Numbered from the stretch's first letter, positions 1 to 8,869 are shown. The stretch: DNA of 64,000 nt from Deltaproteobacteria bacterium (GCA_021413675.1 JAIOQA010000090.1:62001-126000), one strand, 5' to 3'. Numbers and translations are program-made. Notes: generated from the sequence alone by a model not told the origin.

Positions 1-1
1 G

Positions 2-1555
2 CGCAAGCACCGCGATCGCAAGCCGTTCGCGATCATGGTCGCCGACCTCGCGGCCGCGCGCCGGATCGCGATCCTCGATGACGCCGCCGCCGCGCTGCTG
101 ACCGGCCCCGACCGCCCGATCACCTTGCTCGAGCGCCGCTACGACGCCGGCCTGGCCCCCGAGGTCTCGCCCGAGACCCCGCTGGTCGGGCTGTTCCTGC
201 CGTACACGCCGCTCCACCACCTGCTGCTCGCCGCGGTCGGCCGGCCGCTGGTCATGACCTCGGGCAACCTGTCCGACGAGCCGATCGTCGTCGACGATGA
301 CGACGATCGCCTGACCCCGCTGTGCGACGCGGTGCTCGGCCACGATCGGCCGATCGCGACCCGCTGCGACGACTCGGTCGCGCGCATCATCGCCGGCGCG
401 CCGATGATCCTGCGGCGCTCCCGCGGGTTCGTGCCCCGGCCGATCGCGCTGCGCCATCGCGTCCTGCATCCGGTGCTCGCGGTCGGCGCGCACCTCAAGA
501 ACACCTTCTGCCTGGCCCACGGCGACTCGGCCTACCTCGGCCCGCACGTCGGCGATCTCGATACGGTGCTCGCGTCGGAGTTCTTCGCCGAGGCGATCGA
601 GCGCATGGAGCGCCTGGTCCACGTCCGCCCCGAGATCGTCGTCCACGATCTGCACCCCGACTACCACTCCACCCGCTACGCGCTCGAGCGCGGCGGCGTG
701 ACCCACGTCGGCGCGCAGCACCACCACGCGCACGTGGCCGCGGTGATCGCCGAGCACGGGCTCGCCGGCCCGGTGCTGGGCCTGGCCTGGGACGGCACCG
801 GCCTGGGCTCGGACGGCGCGTCGTGGGGCGGTGAGCTGCTGCTCGCGAGCGACGGTGGATTCGAGCGGCTCGCGACCCTGCGGCCGATCGCGCTGCCGGG
901 CGGCGACGCCGCGGTCCGGGACGTCTGGCGCATCGCGCTGGCGCTGCTCGACGACGCCTACGACGGCGACGCCCCCCTCGATCGGCTCGCGCTGTTCGAC
1001 ACGATCGCGCCTGGCGACGTGCGGGTCACGCGCCAGATGATCGCGAAGGACATCAACTCGCCGCGCGTGCACGGCATCGGCCGGCTGTTCGACGGCATCG
1101 GCGCGCTCGGGCTGCGGCACCACCGCTCGCACCACGAGGGCCAGGTCGCGATGGCCTGGAACCACGCCGCGGACGGCCCGGGGACCTACCCGATCGCGAT
1201 CGATCGCACCGGCGCGATCGCGCAGCTCGACCACCGGCCGCTGGTCCGCGCGGTCGTCGGCGATCTGCTCGCGGGCGTGAACCCGGCGGTGATCGCCGCG
1301 CGCTTCCACCGCGCGCTGGTCCACGGCGGCGCGGCGCTGGTCCGCGACGCGATCGCGAAGGTCGGCGTGCACCCGATCGCGCTGGCCGGCGGCTGCTTCC
1401 AGAACCCGCTGCTCACCGAGGGGCTCTGCGCCGAGCTGCGCGACCTCGAGGTGCACGTGCCGCGCGCGGTGCCGCCGGGCGATGGCGGTCTGGCGCTGGG
1501 CCAGGTATTGATCGGAGCGACCGTCACGAAAGGGAGCGCCGCCGCATGTGTCTAG
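2..1555 (+). CDS. hypF: Carbamoyltransferase HypF, C-terminal part (5' end outside window)
   Basis: HypF makes the cyanide ligands of the [NiFe]-hydrogenase active site: it activates carbamoyl phosphate and transfers the carbamoyl group to the C-terminal Cys of HypE. About 518 residues are visible, against roughly 750 for the whole family, so the N-terminal acylphosphatase domain, the zinc fingers and the start of the YrdC-like domain lie off the left edge. The frame is open to base 2 and reads RKHRDRKPFAIMV, a normal YrdC-domain segment, so the ATG at 35 is internal. Visible motifs include MTSGNLSDEP, VGAHLKNTFCL, the His-rich HHHAHVAAV, WDGTGLGSDG, SHHEGQVAMAW and LAGGCFQNPLL of the Kae1-like carbamoyltransferase domain. 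The stop overlaps the hypC start by 10 bases, so the two are probably translationally coupled. Confidence 0.96.
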   Translation, partial: RKHRDRKPFAIMVADLAAARRIAILDDAAAALLTGPDRPITLLERRYDAGLAPEVSPETPLVGLFLPYTPLHHLLLAAVGRPLVMTSGNLSDEPIVVDDDDDRLTPLCDAVLGHDRPIATRCDDSVARIIAGAPMILRRSRGFVPRPIALRHRVLHPVLAVGAHLKNTFCLAHGDSAYLGPHVGDLDTVLASEFFAEAIERMERLVHVRPEIVVHDLHPDYHSTRYALERGGVTHVGAQHHHAHVAAVIAEHGLAGPVLGLAWDGTGLGSDGASWGGELLLASDGGFERLATLRPIALPGGDAAVRDVWRIALALLDDAYDGDAPLDRLALFDTIAPGDVRVTRQMIAKDINSPRVHGIGRLFDGIGALGLRHHRSHHEGQVAMAWNHAADGPGTYPIAIDRTGAIAQLDHRPLVRAVVGDLLAGVNPAVIAARFHRALVHGGAALVRDAIAKVGVHPIALAGGCFQNPLLTEGLCAELRDLEVHVPRAVPPGDGGLALGQVLIGATVTKGSAAACV

Positions 1556-1854
1556 GAGTTCCGGGTCGGGTCATCGCGGTCGACGGCATGATCGCCACCG
1601 TCGATTTCTGGGGCGTGAAGAAGCAGGTGCGGCTCGACGTGATCGACGAGCCGGTCACGCCGGGCGACTACGTCCTCAACCACGTCGGCTACGCGATCCG
1701 GCGGATCCCGCCCGAGGACATCGGCGAGACCCTGGCGCTCTACGACGAGCTGCTCGCGGGCAAGAGCGGGGCGGATCTGATGGCCGACGACGTCCGCGGC
1801 GAGCTGGCCGCGAGCGTCACCGCGAGCGCCTCGCCGAGGCCGGCCAATGACTGA
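1546..1854 (+). CDS. hypC: Hydrogenase maturation chaperone HypC
   Basis: A small chaperone of 102 residues that, with HypD, forms the scaffold on which the Fe(CN)2CO unit is assembled, and then escorts it to the hydrogenase large-subunit precursor. It begins MCLGVPG; Cys2 is the essential family residue and becomes exposed after Met removal. The body (RVIAVDG, then the YVLNHVGYAI barrel segment) is typical, and the tail after about residue 85 is variable. An AGGGAG ribosome binding site lies inside the end of hypF. The gene overlaps both neighbours, by 10 bases with hypF and 8 with hypD, which indicates a single mRNA. Confidence 0.96.
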   Translation: MCLGVPGRVIAVDGMIATVDFWGVKKQVRLDVIDEPVTPGDYVLNHVGYAIRRIPPEDIGETLALYDELLAGKSGADLMADDVRGELAASVTASASPRPAND

Positions 1855-2989
1855 CAGCTGGTCGACCACCGAGATGCGGTTCCGCGATCCCGCGCGCGCC
1901 CGGGCGCTGGCGGCGCGGCTCGCCGAGGTCGTCGAGGGCGCGGGCCGGAAGATCTCGGTCATGCACGTGTGCGGCAGCCACGAGCAGGCGATCGCCAAGT
2001 ACGGGCTGCGCGCCTCGTTCCCCAAGCAGCTCGAGGTGATCATGGGCCCGGGCTGCCCGGTCTGCGTCACCGATCTACCCGAGGTCGACGAGGCGGTCGC
2101 GCTCGCGCGCGCCGGCGTCCGGATCGCCACCTACGGCGACATGCTCAAGGTGCCCGGCACCTCGATGTCGCTGGCCGATGCCCAGACCGAAGGCGCGAAG
2201 GTCGACATCGTCTACAGCGTCATGCAGGCGGTCGAGCTGGCGAAGAGCACGACCGACGAGATCGTCTTCTTCGCCAGCGGCTTCGAGACCACCGCCGTCG
2301 CGACCGCCGCGGTGATCGTGCAGGGCGTGCCGAAGAACTTCTCGGTGCTGTCCGCGCACAAGTACATCCCGCCGGTGATGGAGATCGTCGCCGAGATGCC
2401 GGGCGCGACCGTCGAGGGGTTCCTCGCGGCCGGCCACGCCGCCACGATCACCGGCTCGGCGATCTTCGAGCGGTTCGCCGCGCGCCACCACAAGCCGGTG
2501 GTGGTCGCGGGCTTCGAGCCGCTCGACATCCTCGCCGGCCTGGTCGCGCTGGTCGAGCTGGTGGTCGCCGGCAACGCGACCGCGATCAACGCGTATCCGC
2601 GCTGCGTCTCGCGCGACGGCAACAAGGTGGCGCAGGCGCTGCTGTGGAAGGTGTTCCGCGCGACCGGCGGGCGCTGGCGCGGCATCGCCCACGTGCCCAG
2701 CGGCAACCTGCGGCTGCGCGACGAGTACGCCGACGTCGACGCGCGCCGGCGCTTCACGATCGACATGCAGTCGCTCTGGGACATGGCGCCGCCGGCGCTG
2801 GTCGCGCAGTGCGTGTGCGGCGACATCATGGCGGGCATCGCGTCGCCGTCGGCGTGCAACCTGTTCGGCAAGGCGTGCACGCCGGAGACCCCGGTCGGCG
2901 CGTGCATGGTGTCGTCCGAGGGCACGTGCCGGATCTGGCACCAGTACGGCGGCCACCCGGATCTCGTGCGGATCGGGAGGGCGGTATGA
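1847..2989 (+). CDS. hypD: Hydrogenase maturation protein HypD
   Basis: HypD (380 residues) is the [4Fe-4S] scaffold protein on which Fe(CN)2CO is built, using CN from HypE and receiving iron with HypC. The conserved signatures are present: CGSHEQAI near residue 42, GPGCPVCV near residue 70, and a C-terminal region with several cysteines (CVCGDIMAG, CNLFGKACTPETPVGACMVS) corresponding to the Fe-S site. Length matches the family. The start ATG overlaps the hypC stop by 8 bases, and the stop TGA overlaps the hypE start in an ATGA arrangement. It is a central gene of the hyp operon; the hydrogenase structural genes are not in this window. Confidence 0.96.
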   Translation: MTDSWSTTEMRFRDPARARALAARLAEVVEGAGRKISVMHVCGSHEQAIAKYGLRASFPKQLEVIMGPGCPVCVTDLPEVDEAVALARAGVRIATYGDMLKVPGTSMSLADAQTEGAKVDIVYSVMQAVELAKSTTDEIVFFASGFETTAVATAAVIVQGVPKNFSVLSAHKYIPPVMEIVAEMPGATVEGFLAAGHAATITGSAIFERFAARHHKPVVVAGFEPLDILAGLVALVELVVAGNATAINAYPRCVSRDGNKVAQALLWKVFRATGGRWRGIAHVPSGNLRLRDEYADVDARRRFTIDMQSLWDMAPPALVAQCVCGDIMAGIASPSACNLFGKACTPETPVGACMVSSEGTCRIWHQYGGHPDLVRIGRAV

Positions 2990-4020
2990 TCGTCTCGCGC
3001 GATCGCGTCACGCTCAAGATGGGCGCCGGCGGCCACGCGATGCGGCGGCTGATCGGCGAGGTCTTCCTCGAGCGGCTCGCGGGCCCCGAGATGCTCGCCG
3101 GCGACATCGGCCTGGCCGCGCTCGACGACGGCGCCGCGGTGCGCATCGGCGATCAGTGGCTGGTCACGACCACCGACTCGCACGTGGTCCATCCGATCTT
3201 CTTCCCGGGCGGCGACATCGGCCGGCTCGCGGTCGCGGGCACGGTCAACGACCTGGCCATGATGGGCGCCACCGAGCCGGTGATGCTCACGCTCGCGGTG
3301 GTGATCGAGGAGGGCTTCGCGCGCGCCGATCTCGAGCGCATCGCCGAGTCGATCCGGATCGCCTGCGCCGAGGCCGGCGTGCGCATCATGACCGGCGACA
3401 CCAAGGTCATGGGCAAGGGCGAGCTCGACGGCATCATCCTCAACACCGCCGGCGTCGCGCTCACGAGTCGCGTGATCCCCGATCGCGGCCTGCAGGTCGG
3501 CGATCGCATCCTGGTCACCGGCACGATGGGCGATCACGGGCTCGCGGTGCTCGCCGCGCGCGGCAACCTCTCGCTCGAGGTCGAGCTCCGCTCGGATGTC
3601 GCGCCGATCAACGGCCTGGTGCGCGCCGCGCTCGCGGTCGCCGGCGACGGCATCACCGCGATGAAGGATCCGACCCGCGGCGGCCTGGCCAGCGCGCTGC
3701 ACGAGATGGCCGACAAGGCGCGCGTCGGGATCCTGCTCGAGGAGCGCGCGGTGCCGATCCGGCCCGACGTGCGCGCGGTCGGCGAGCTACTCGGCATCGA
3801 TCCGCTGCACGTCGCGAACGAGGGCAAGGTCGTGATGGGCGTGCGCCCGGATCGCGCGGAGGCGGTGCTGGCCGCGGTGCGCGCGCATCCGCTGGGCCGC
3901 GAGGCCGCGCTGGTCGGCACCTGCATCGCGGACTCGCCGCGGCGCGTGGTCCTCGACACCGGGTTCGGACGCCGGCTGCTCATCGAGCCCGACGGCGAGC
4001 CCCTGCCCCGCATCTGCTGA
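2986..4020 (+). CDS. hypE: Hydrogenase maturation protein HypE (carbamoyl dehydratase)
   Basis: HypE (344 residues) accepts a carbamoyl group from HypF on its C-terminal cysteine and dehydrates it with ATP to a thiocyanate, the source of the active-site CN ligands. It ends in the diagnostic PRIC with Cys344 as last residue. The PurM-like ATP-binding fold is recognisable from DDGAAVRIG, TTTDSHVVHPIFFPGGDIG, AGTVNDLAMMGA and MKDPTRGGLA. The ATG at 2986 is chosen because it overlaps the hypD stop (ATGA) and matches the family start; the open frame extends far upstream but only as an antisense-type artefact over hypD. Confidence 0.96.
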   Translation: MIVSRDRVTLKMGAGGHAMRRLIGEVFLERLAGPEMLAGDIGLAALDDGAAVRIGDQWLVTTTDSHVVHPIFFPGGDIGRLAVAGTVNDLAMMGATEPVMLTLAVVIEEGFARADLERIAESIRIACAEAGVRIMTGDTKVMGKGELDGIILNTAGVALTSRVIPDRGLQVGDRILVTGTMGDHGLAVLAARGNLSLEVELRSDVAPINGLVRAALAVAGDGITAMKDPTRGGLASALHEMADKARVGILLEERAVPIRPDVRAVGELLGIDPLHVANEGKVVMGVRPDRAEAVLAAVRAHPLGREAALVGTCIADSPRRVVLDTGFGRRLLIEPDGEPLPRIC

Positions 4021-4048
4021 TGCGAAGCCACGATGCCACGATGATCCC

Positions 4049-4888
4049 ATGAGCCACATCCAGGTCGAACACGATGGCGCGGTCGCGATCCTCACGATCG
4101 CCCGGCGCGAGCGCATGAACTCCCTCGACATCGAGACCGCGCGCGACCTGCGCAAGGCCGGGCTCGCGCTGGCCCGCGATCGCGCGGTCCGCGCGGTCGT
4201 GCTGCGCGGCGACGGCGGCGTGTTCTGCAGCGGCGCCGACCTCAAGTACATCCGTGCCGGCGGCACCCAGCAGGACCTCGATTACCTGGTCGCGGGCGGC
4301 GCGCCGGTGGGCGGCAAGGGCTACGGCGCGCTGTTCAAGGCGATCCTCGAGTACCTGCACTCCACGATCTCCGAGATCCGGCGCGCACCCAAGCCGTTCA
4401 TCGCGGCGGTCGATGGCGCGGCCGCCGCCGGTGGCCTCGGCCTCGCGATGGCGTGCGATCTGGTCGTGGCGTCGGAGCGCTCGACCTTCGAGTGGGCGTA
4501 CTTCAAGACCGGATTGTCGGGAGCGGAGTCGACCACGTTCCTCCTGCCGCGGCTGGTCGGCCTGCGCAAGGCGCTCGAGCTGGCGATGATCGGGCCGCGC
4601 CTGAGCGCGCGCGACGCGCTCGGCGTGGGGCTCATCTCCGCGGTCCACCCGGACGCGCTGCTCGACGCCGAGGCCCGCGCGCTGGCGCACCGGCTGGCGG
4701 CGGGTCCGACCGAGGCGATGGCGGTGGCCAAGAACCTCATGAACGCCGCCGCCGGGATGGATCGCCTCGACGTGCACCTCGATCGCGAGCTCGAGGAGCT
4801 CGCGCGGATCGCCGACGGCGCCGACTTCGCCGAGGGCCTCGACGCGTTCTTCGCCAAGCGGCCGGCGGCGTTCGGAGGGCCGGGCTGA
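4049..4888 (+). CDS. Enoyl-CoA hydratase/isomerase family protein inside the hyp operon
   Basis: A 279-residue crotonase-fold protein. Family features include the N-terminal strand pair, MNSLDIETARDL, the oxyanion-hole segment FCSGADL near residue 70, and AAVDGAAAAGGLGLAMACDL near residue 120 with the second oxyanion loop, followed by a C-terminal helical part. Members hydrate enoyl-CoAs or isomerise them in fatty-acid or aromatic-acid catabolism; the substrate cannot be read from sequence. It sits between hypE and hypA, 28 bases after hypE, and its TGA shares one base with the hypA ATG, so it is co-transcribed with the hydrogenase maturation genes. No role for such an enzyme in hydrogenase maturation is known to me. 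Either it is a passenger or it links a CoA pathway to H2 metabolism in this lineage. Confidence 0.9.
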   Translation: MSHIQVEHDGAVAILTIARRERMNSLDIETARDLRKAGLALARDRAVRAVVLRGDGGVFCSGADLKYIRAGGTQQDLDYLVAGGAPVGGKGYGALFKAILEYLHSTISEIRRAPKPFIAAVDGAAAAGGLGLAMACDLVVASERSTFEWAYFKTGLSGAESTTFLLPRLVGLRKALELAMIGPRLSARDALGVGLISAVHPDALLDAEARALAHRLAAGPTEAMAVAKNLMNAAAGMDRLDVHLDRELEELARIADGADFAEGLDAFFAKRPAAFGGPG

Positions 4889-5241
4889 TGCACGAGTACT
4901 CGATCGTCTCGGCGCTGGTCGACAAGGTCGAGGCCCAGGCGCGCGCCCACCCCGGCGCGATCGTGCGCGTGGTCCACGTCGCGATCGGCGAGCTGGCGGG
5001 CGTGGAGATCGAGCTCCTGGTCACCGCGTTCGACACGTTCAAGCCGAAGACCGTGTGCGCCGCGGCCGCGATCGCCGTCGAGTCGCGGCCGGCGCGCTGG
5101 CGCTGTCCGAAGTGCAAGACCGTCATCGCGCGCGGCGAGAAGCTGCGCTGCGAACCGTGCGCGTCGCCGGCCCGACTCGAGTCGGGCGACGAGATCATGC
5201 TGCAACGCATCGAGCTGGAGATGGAGGACGACGATGTGTGA
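4888..5241 (+). CDS. hypA: Hydrogenase nickel metallochaperone HypA
   Basis: HypA (117 residues) delivers nickel with HypB to the hydrogenase large subunit. It starts MHEYS; the N-terminal Met-His-Glu forms the Ni(II) site. The structural zinc site is complete with two CxxC pairs, C73/C76 (CPKC) and C88/C91 (CEPC). The ATG overlaps the preceding stop in a TGATG arrangement and fits the family's fixed N-terminus exactly, so the start is certain. It overlaps hypB by 8 bases. Confidence 0.95.
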   Translation: MHEYSIVSALVDKVEAQARAHPGAIVRVVHVAIGELAGVEIELLVTAFDTFKPKTVCAAAAIAVESRPARWRCPKCKTVIARGEKLRCEPCASPARLESGDEIMLQRIELEMEDDDV

Positions 5242-5977
5242 ATCCTGTGGTTGCGGCGATCCCGACCTCGTGCCGGTCGACGTTCACGACAACATCCTCG
5301 CGGGCAACGATCTGCAGGCGCAGCACAACCGCGAGCACTTCGTGGAAGCCGGCGTGCTCGCGATCAACCTGATGGGCTCACCGGGCGCGGGCAAGACCGC
5401 GATCCTCGAGGCCACCGCGCGCCACCAGCGCGGCCTGCGCCTGGCCGCGCTCGCCGGCGATCTCGCCACCGATCGCGACGCCGCGCGCCTCGAGAAGGCC
5501 GGCATCCCGTCGCGCGCGATCACCACCGGCAACGCGTGCCACCTCGACGCCAAGATGGTCCACCACGCGCTGCACGAGCTGCCGATCAACGGCCTCGACA
5601 TCCTGTTCGTCGAGAACGTCGGCAACCTGGTGTGCCCCGCGGTCTACGATCTCGGCCAGGCCGCCAACGTGGTCGCGCTCGCGGTCACCGAGGGCGAGGA
5701 CAAGCCGCTCAAGTACCCGACGATGTTCCGCAAGGCCGACCTCGTCCTCTTGACCAAGATCGATCTGCTGCCGCACCTCGAGCTGGATGTCGAGGCGATC
5801 CGCGACGCGCTGTCGCGCGCGATGCCCGAGCCACGGCTGATCCTGGTATCGGCGAAGACCGGCGAGGGCGTGGACCAGTGGCTCGCGTGGCTGGCCGAGC
5901 GCCGCGCGCGCATCACGCGCCCGCCGGTGGGACACGACCACGGCCACGGCCACCACCATCACCACGACCACACCTGA
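5234..5977 (+). CDS. hypB: Hydrogenase nickel incorporation GTPase HypB
   Basis: HypB (247 residues) is the SIMIBI-class GTPase that drives nickel insertion. The N-terminus, MCESCGCGD, is the CxxCGC high-affinity metal site known from Escherichia coli HypB. The P-loop is GSPGAGKT, and the G-domain motifs FVENVGNLVCP (switch region, metal-binding Cys) and TKIDLL follow. The C-terminus is a His/Asp-rich tail (HDHGHGHHHHHDHT), a nickel-storage feature that usually sits near the N-terminus in other species, so its C-terminal place here is uncommon. It is the last gene of the operon and overlaps hypA by 8 bases. Confidence 0.95.
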   Translation: MCESCGCGDPDLVPVDVHDNILAGNDLQAQHNREHFVEAGVLAINLMGSPGAGKTAILEATARHQRGLRLAALAGDLATDRDAARLEKAGIPSRAITTGNACHLDAKMVHHALHELPINGLDILFVENVGNLVCPAVYDLGQAANVVALAVTEGEDKPLKYPTMFRKADLVLLTKIDLLPHLELDVEAIRDALSRAMPEPRLILVSAKTGEGVDQWLAWLAERRARITRPPVGHDHGHGHHHHHDHT

Positions 5978-5996
5978 TCGGGCGCGGGACGCGTGG

Positions 5997-6002
5997 TAGC
6001 GT
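5997..6002 (+). promoter_or_regulatory. Probable -10 hexamer of a leaderless promoter
   Basis: TAGCGT lies exactly six bases before the ATG at 6009. No ribosome binding site is present between them. The spacing puts the expected transcription start on or next to the A of the start codon. Confidence 0.45.
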
Positions 6003-6008
6003 CATCCC

Positions 6009-6371
6009 ATGGTCGCCGTGGCTAACCAGCATCCCGCGCATCAGGTGCTCATCATCACGACCTTCACGCCGCCGCCCGGGCAGGAGGTCGAGGCCATCGT
6101 CGGACCGTGCTGGGGCATCACCGTGCGGTCGCGCTCGCTCGGCGGCCAGCTCAAGGCCGGCTGCCAGACGCTCGGCGGCGGCGAGATCACCGCGCTGACC
6201 GAGCTCGCGGTCGACTCGCGCAACCAGGCGATGAAGCGCCTTGAGCAGCACGCGATCTCGCTCGGCGCGAACGCCGTGTTCGGCTTCCAGTTCGACTCGG
6301 GCGAGCTGATGCAGAACACCAACGAGATCGTCGCGTACGGCACCGCCGTAAAGCTGCGCCCGATCCGATGA
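6009..6371 (+). CDS. YbjQ/UPF0145-family protein
   Basis: A 120-residue cytoplasmic protein of the YbjQ family (DUF74, PF01906). Typical segments are the ITVRSRSLGGQLKA strand region, a Leu/Glu-rich helix with SRNQAMKRLEQHA, and the C-terminal GANAVFGFQFDSG followed by EIVAYGTAV. The family forms pentameric rings of unknown role, sometimes described as heavy-metal-binding. It stands 31 bases after hypB behind its own probable promoter, so it may not belong to the hyp operon. Its stop overlaps the next gene by an ATGA. Confidence 0.85.
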   Translation: MVAVANQHPAHQVLIITTFTPPPGQEVEAIVGPCWGITVRSRSLGGQLKAGCQTLGGGEITALTELAVDSRNQAMKRLEQHAISLGANAVFGFQFDSGELMQNTNEIVAYGTAVKLRPIR

Positions 6372-6967
6372 TCGACGTCCCGGTGACCGCGGTGCGGCGG
6401 CGGGTGCCGCGCGCGCTGGCGCGCCGGATCGATCGCCTCGCGGTCCGCGCCCACCGCTTCCACCAGCTCGCGCACCACCCGCTGTGCGGCGCGTACGCGA
6501 ACGAGATCGTGCGGGTCGGCAAGGTGCGGCTGTGCCGCGGCTGCACCTACGCGCTCGTCGGCGGCCTCGGCGGCGGCGTGCTCGGGCTCGCGCTGCCGGT
6601 CGGCCTGCCGCTGGCCGCGGGCATCGCTGGCGTCGCGCTCGCGATCCTCGGCGCCTCGGTCGCGTGGCGGCGCTGGTTCGGGCGCGCGGGTCGGCCGCCC
6701 AAGCTGATCACGCGCCTCGTCCCGGCGACCGCGCTCGCGTTCGCGATCACCCGCGGCGTGCTCGGCGGTGCGTGGCTCGCGATCGCGGCGGCGGCCCCGG
6801 TCGTCGGGCTGTTCGCGATCTACCGGCGCCGCGGCAACGATCGCGCGCCGTGCGCGACATGCCCCGAGAACGCGCTGCCCGTGTGCAGCGGCTACCGCCC
6901 GATGGTGCGGCGCGAGCAGGCGTTCCAGCGGGTCAGCGCGCGCTGGCTTCGCGACGCCGGGCTGTGA
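6368..6967 (+). CDS. Membrane protein with paired Cys motifs, unknown function
   Basis: A 199-residue protein, not assigned to a named family. Residues 1-45 are basic and soluble with HHPLC, followed by RLCRGCTYALVGG at residues 58-70. Two or three hydrophobic helices then span about residues 62-100 and 118-150. A second Cys cluster (CATCPE, then VCSGY) lies near residues 166-178. The pattern of a cytosolic His/Cys motif followed by LCxxCT just before a membrane helix resembles the layout of DUF2085-type membrane proteins, which suggests bound zinc or iron, but the match is not firm. The start overlaps the ybjQ-like stop (ATGA), so the two are coupled. Confidence 0.75.
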   Translation: MIDVPVTAVRRRVPRALARRIDRLAVRAHRFHQLAHHPLCGAYANEIVRVGKVRLCRGCTYALVGGLGGGVLGLALPVGLPLAAGIAGVALAILGASVAWRRWFGRAGRPPKLITRLVPATALAFAITRGVLGGAWLAIAAAAPVVGLFAIYRRRGNDRAPCATCPENALPVCSGYRPMVRREQAFQRVSARWLRDAGL

Positions 6968-7618
6968 TCACGGCGCGGCGGGCGGCGGCGGCGCGACGCA
7001 GACCGCATCCCACCAGCCCGGCCCGACGTGCGCGTCGGCCGCGAACTTCGCGCAGGCCGCCGCGGCCTCGTCGGCCTTGGCCGCGAGCGGCGCCGCGGTC
7101 TGGTCGAGGGTGCCGCAGTAGGCGCTGATCGCGTCCTTCGCGAACTCGTGGGACAGGAGCGAGCGCGGGATCTCGGCGGTGCCGATCACGTCGGCGAAGT
7201 GGCGCTCGAGCTGCGCGATGCGCGCGACCGCGATCACCTTGTCGGCGGGCGCGGGGGGCGGCGACGCGAACGCGATCTTCTCGAAGTGCGAGCGCGCGAC
7301 CGTCATGCGCTTCATCGCGTCCTCGAACCAGGCGGTGAACTTCTTCATCGCCGCCTTGTTGCGGGTCGGGTCCTTGGCCGCCAGGTCGAGCCCGCTCGGG
7401 AACGCCACCGTCATCGCCGCCACGAAGTCGGCGTCCGAGCGGGCGCCGCGGATCTTCTTCACCCGATAGCGCACGCCACCGCAGTGCGCGCCGTCGGCTG
7501 CGACGGTGATGGTGAGATCCGCTGCGCCCGGCACCGGGCCCGCGGTCGGCGCGGCCTGGGCGGTGGACGCGCCCGCGAGAACGCCTGCAACGAGCGACGC
7601 GACGATCCCGTGCCTCAT
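6968..7618 (-). CDS. Exported protein of unknown function
   Basis: A 216-residue protein with a clear signal peptide (MRHGIVASLVAGVLAGASTAQAA, cleavage near residue 23). The mature part has a beta-rich segment with a Cys (GAHCGGVRYRVKKI), a helical middle (KKFTAWFEDAMKRM, with a His in ARSHFEKI), two further cysteines near the end and a Pro-rich tail. Four mature cysteines suggest disulfides in the periplasm. The stop codon immediately abuts the stop of the convergent membrane protein gene. I do not recognise the family. Confidence 0.75.
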   Translation of the reverse strand: MRHGIVASLVAGVLAGASTAQAAPTAGPVPGAADLTITVAADGAHCGGVRYRVKKIRGARSDADFVAAMTVAFPSGLDLAAKDPTRNKAAMKKFTAWFEDAMKRMTVARSHFEKIAFASPPPAPADKVIAVARIAQLERHFADVIGTAEIPRSLLSHEFAKDAISAYCGTLDQTAAPLAAKADEAAAACAKFAADAHVGPGWWDAVCVAPPPPAAP

Positions 7619-7675
7619 GGAGAGAGGACAGCACAGCGCCGCGCCGGTTGCACCGGGGAAGTTCGCGGACCGGGA

Positions 7676-8842
7676 TCAGGTCGGTTCGTCGACGAGCTGG
7701 ATCACGCGCAGCGCCGCGCCCGCGCCCGCGATCACGCGACCGGAGCGGCCGACGGCCCGCAGCGCGAGGCGATCGGCGAGCGGCAGCTCGTGGACGATCC
7801 GGCCGCGGTGATCGGCGATCAGGAGCGCCGGCGCCGCCTGCCAGTGCGACTCGAGGATCACGTGGCGGCCGGTCGACAGCGGGAGGCACGCGCCGAACCG
7901 CCGCTGATCGATCTCGCGGCGGCCGCGGGTCACGTCGTAGGGCGCGCCGCCGGACGGCGTGCGGACCTCGTAGCCATGGCGCTCGACGAACAGGAGGCTG
8001 ACGTCATCGGGATCCGCCGGCGGGCTCGCCACGCCCGCCGCGCGCCACGCGCGGCCCTGTCGCGACACGCCGGACGCCGGCTCGCCGATCAGCCCGACGA
8101 CCGGATCCTCGCCGGTGCCGTCGAGCGCCTCCATCGAGCGGCAGCGCCCATCGTCCAGATCGAACGACGCGATCACGCCACCGGAGCCCCCGGCCGCGAC
8201 GAACAGCCGCCCGTCGGAGCGGAACCAGAGGGCGCCGACCCGGCCGTCGAAGAGCGTGCGCAGGTGCGCGCCGGTCGCGAGATCCCACACGCACAGCCCG
8301 GTGCCGGCGGTGACCGCGCGGCGACCATCGGGGTGGATCGCGACCCGACCGGTGCAGCGGTGCGCCGGACCGTCGGCATCGTCGTCATCGGCATGATCAT
8401 CCGCAGCGTGCTGCAGGCGATGCAGGATCTCGCCGGTCGAAGTGTCCCAGACCCAGCGCTCGTCCCTCGCGACCGAGATCGCCCGGCGGCCATCGGCGGC
8501 GAGGGCCGCGTCGCTGACCTCGTCGCCATGAAACACGCGATGCAGCGCGCCGCCGTCGAGCGGCCACACCGTCACGTTCGACATCCCGCCCCACGACAGC
8601 GCAACGTCACCCGCCGCGACCAGGTTCGCGTAGCCGTGCGGCATCGCCTGGCCCGGGAACTCCTCCTCGTCTTCCTCGATGTCGCCGGCGATCACGCCGC
8701 GCGTCCAGTGGAGCTGCGCACCGCTGCCGTCCCAGATCGAGAGCCCGCTGCCGCCCAGCGCGAGCACGCGATCGTCGGGTAGCACCAGGACCGTGGGATC
8801 GGCGTTCTTGCCCTGCAGCTCCAGGACCGGATCGAGGCGCAT
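7676..8842 (-). CDS. WD40-like beta-propeller protein
   Basis: A 388-residue protein made of repeated four-stranded blades. Diagnostic blade ends include LSIWDG, VTVWPLDGG, RWVWDTSTGE, LCVWDLATGAHL and the DG(R)(R)A turns that precede them (AADGRRAIS, HPDGRRAVT, RSDGRLFVA). Such propellers act as binding scaffolds, and nothing in the sequence names the partner. There is no signal peptide or lipobox, so it is probably cytoplasmic. An acidic insertion (HADDDDADG) lies near residue 155. The stop lies 57 bases upstream of the next gene on the same strand. Confidence 0.8.
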   Translation of the reverse strand: MRLDPVLELQGKNADPTVLVLPDDRVLALGGSGLSIWDGSGAQLHWTRGVIAGDIEEDEEEFPGQAMPHGYANLVAAGDVALSWGGMSNVTVWPLDGGALHRVFHGDEVSDAALAADGRRAISVARDERWVWDTSTGEILHRLQHAADDHADDDDADGPAHRCTGRVAIHPDGRRAVTAGTGLCVWDLATGAHLRTLFDGRVGALWFRSDGRLFVAAGGSGGVIASFDLDDGRCRSMEALDGTGEDPVVGLIGEPASGVSRQGRAWRAAGVASPPADPDDVSLLFVERHGYEVRTPSGGAPYDVTRGRREIDQRRFGACLPLSTGRHVILESHWQAAPALLIADHRGRIVHELPLADRLALRAVGRSGRVIAGAGAALRVIQLVDEPT

Positions 8843-8869
8843 CGTGTCGATGCGATATCACGCGCCGGG

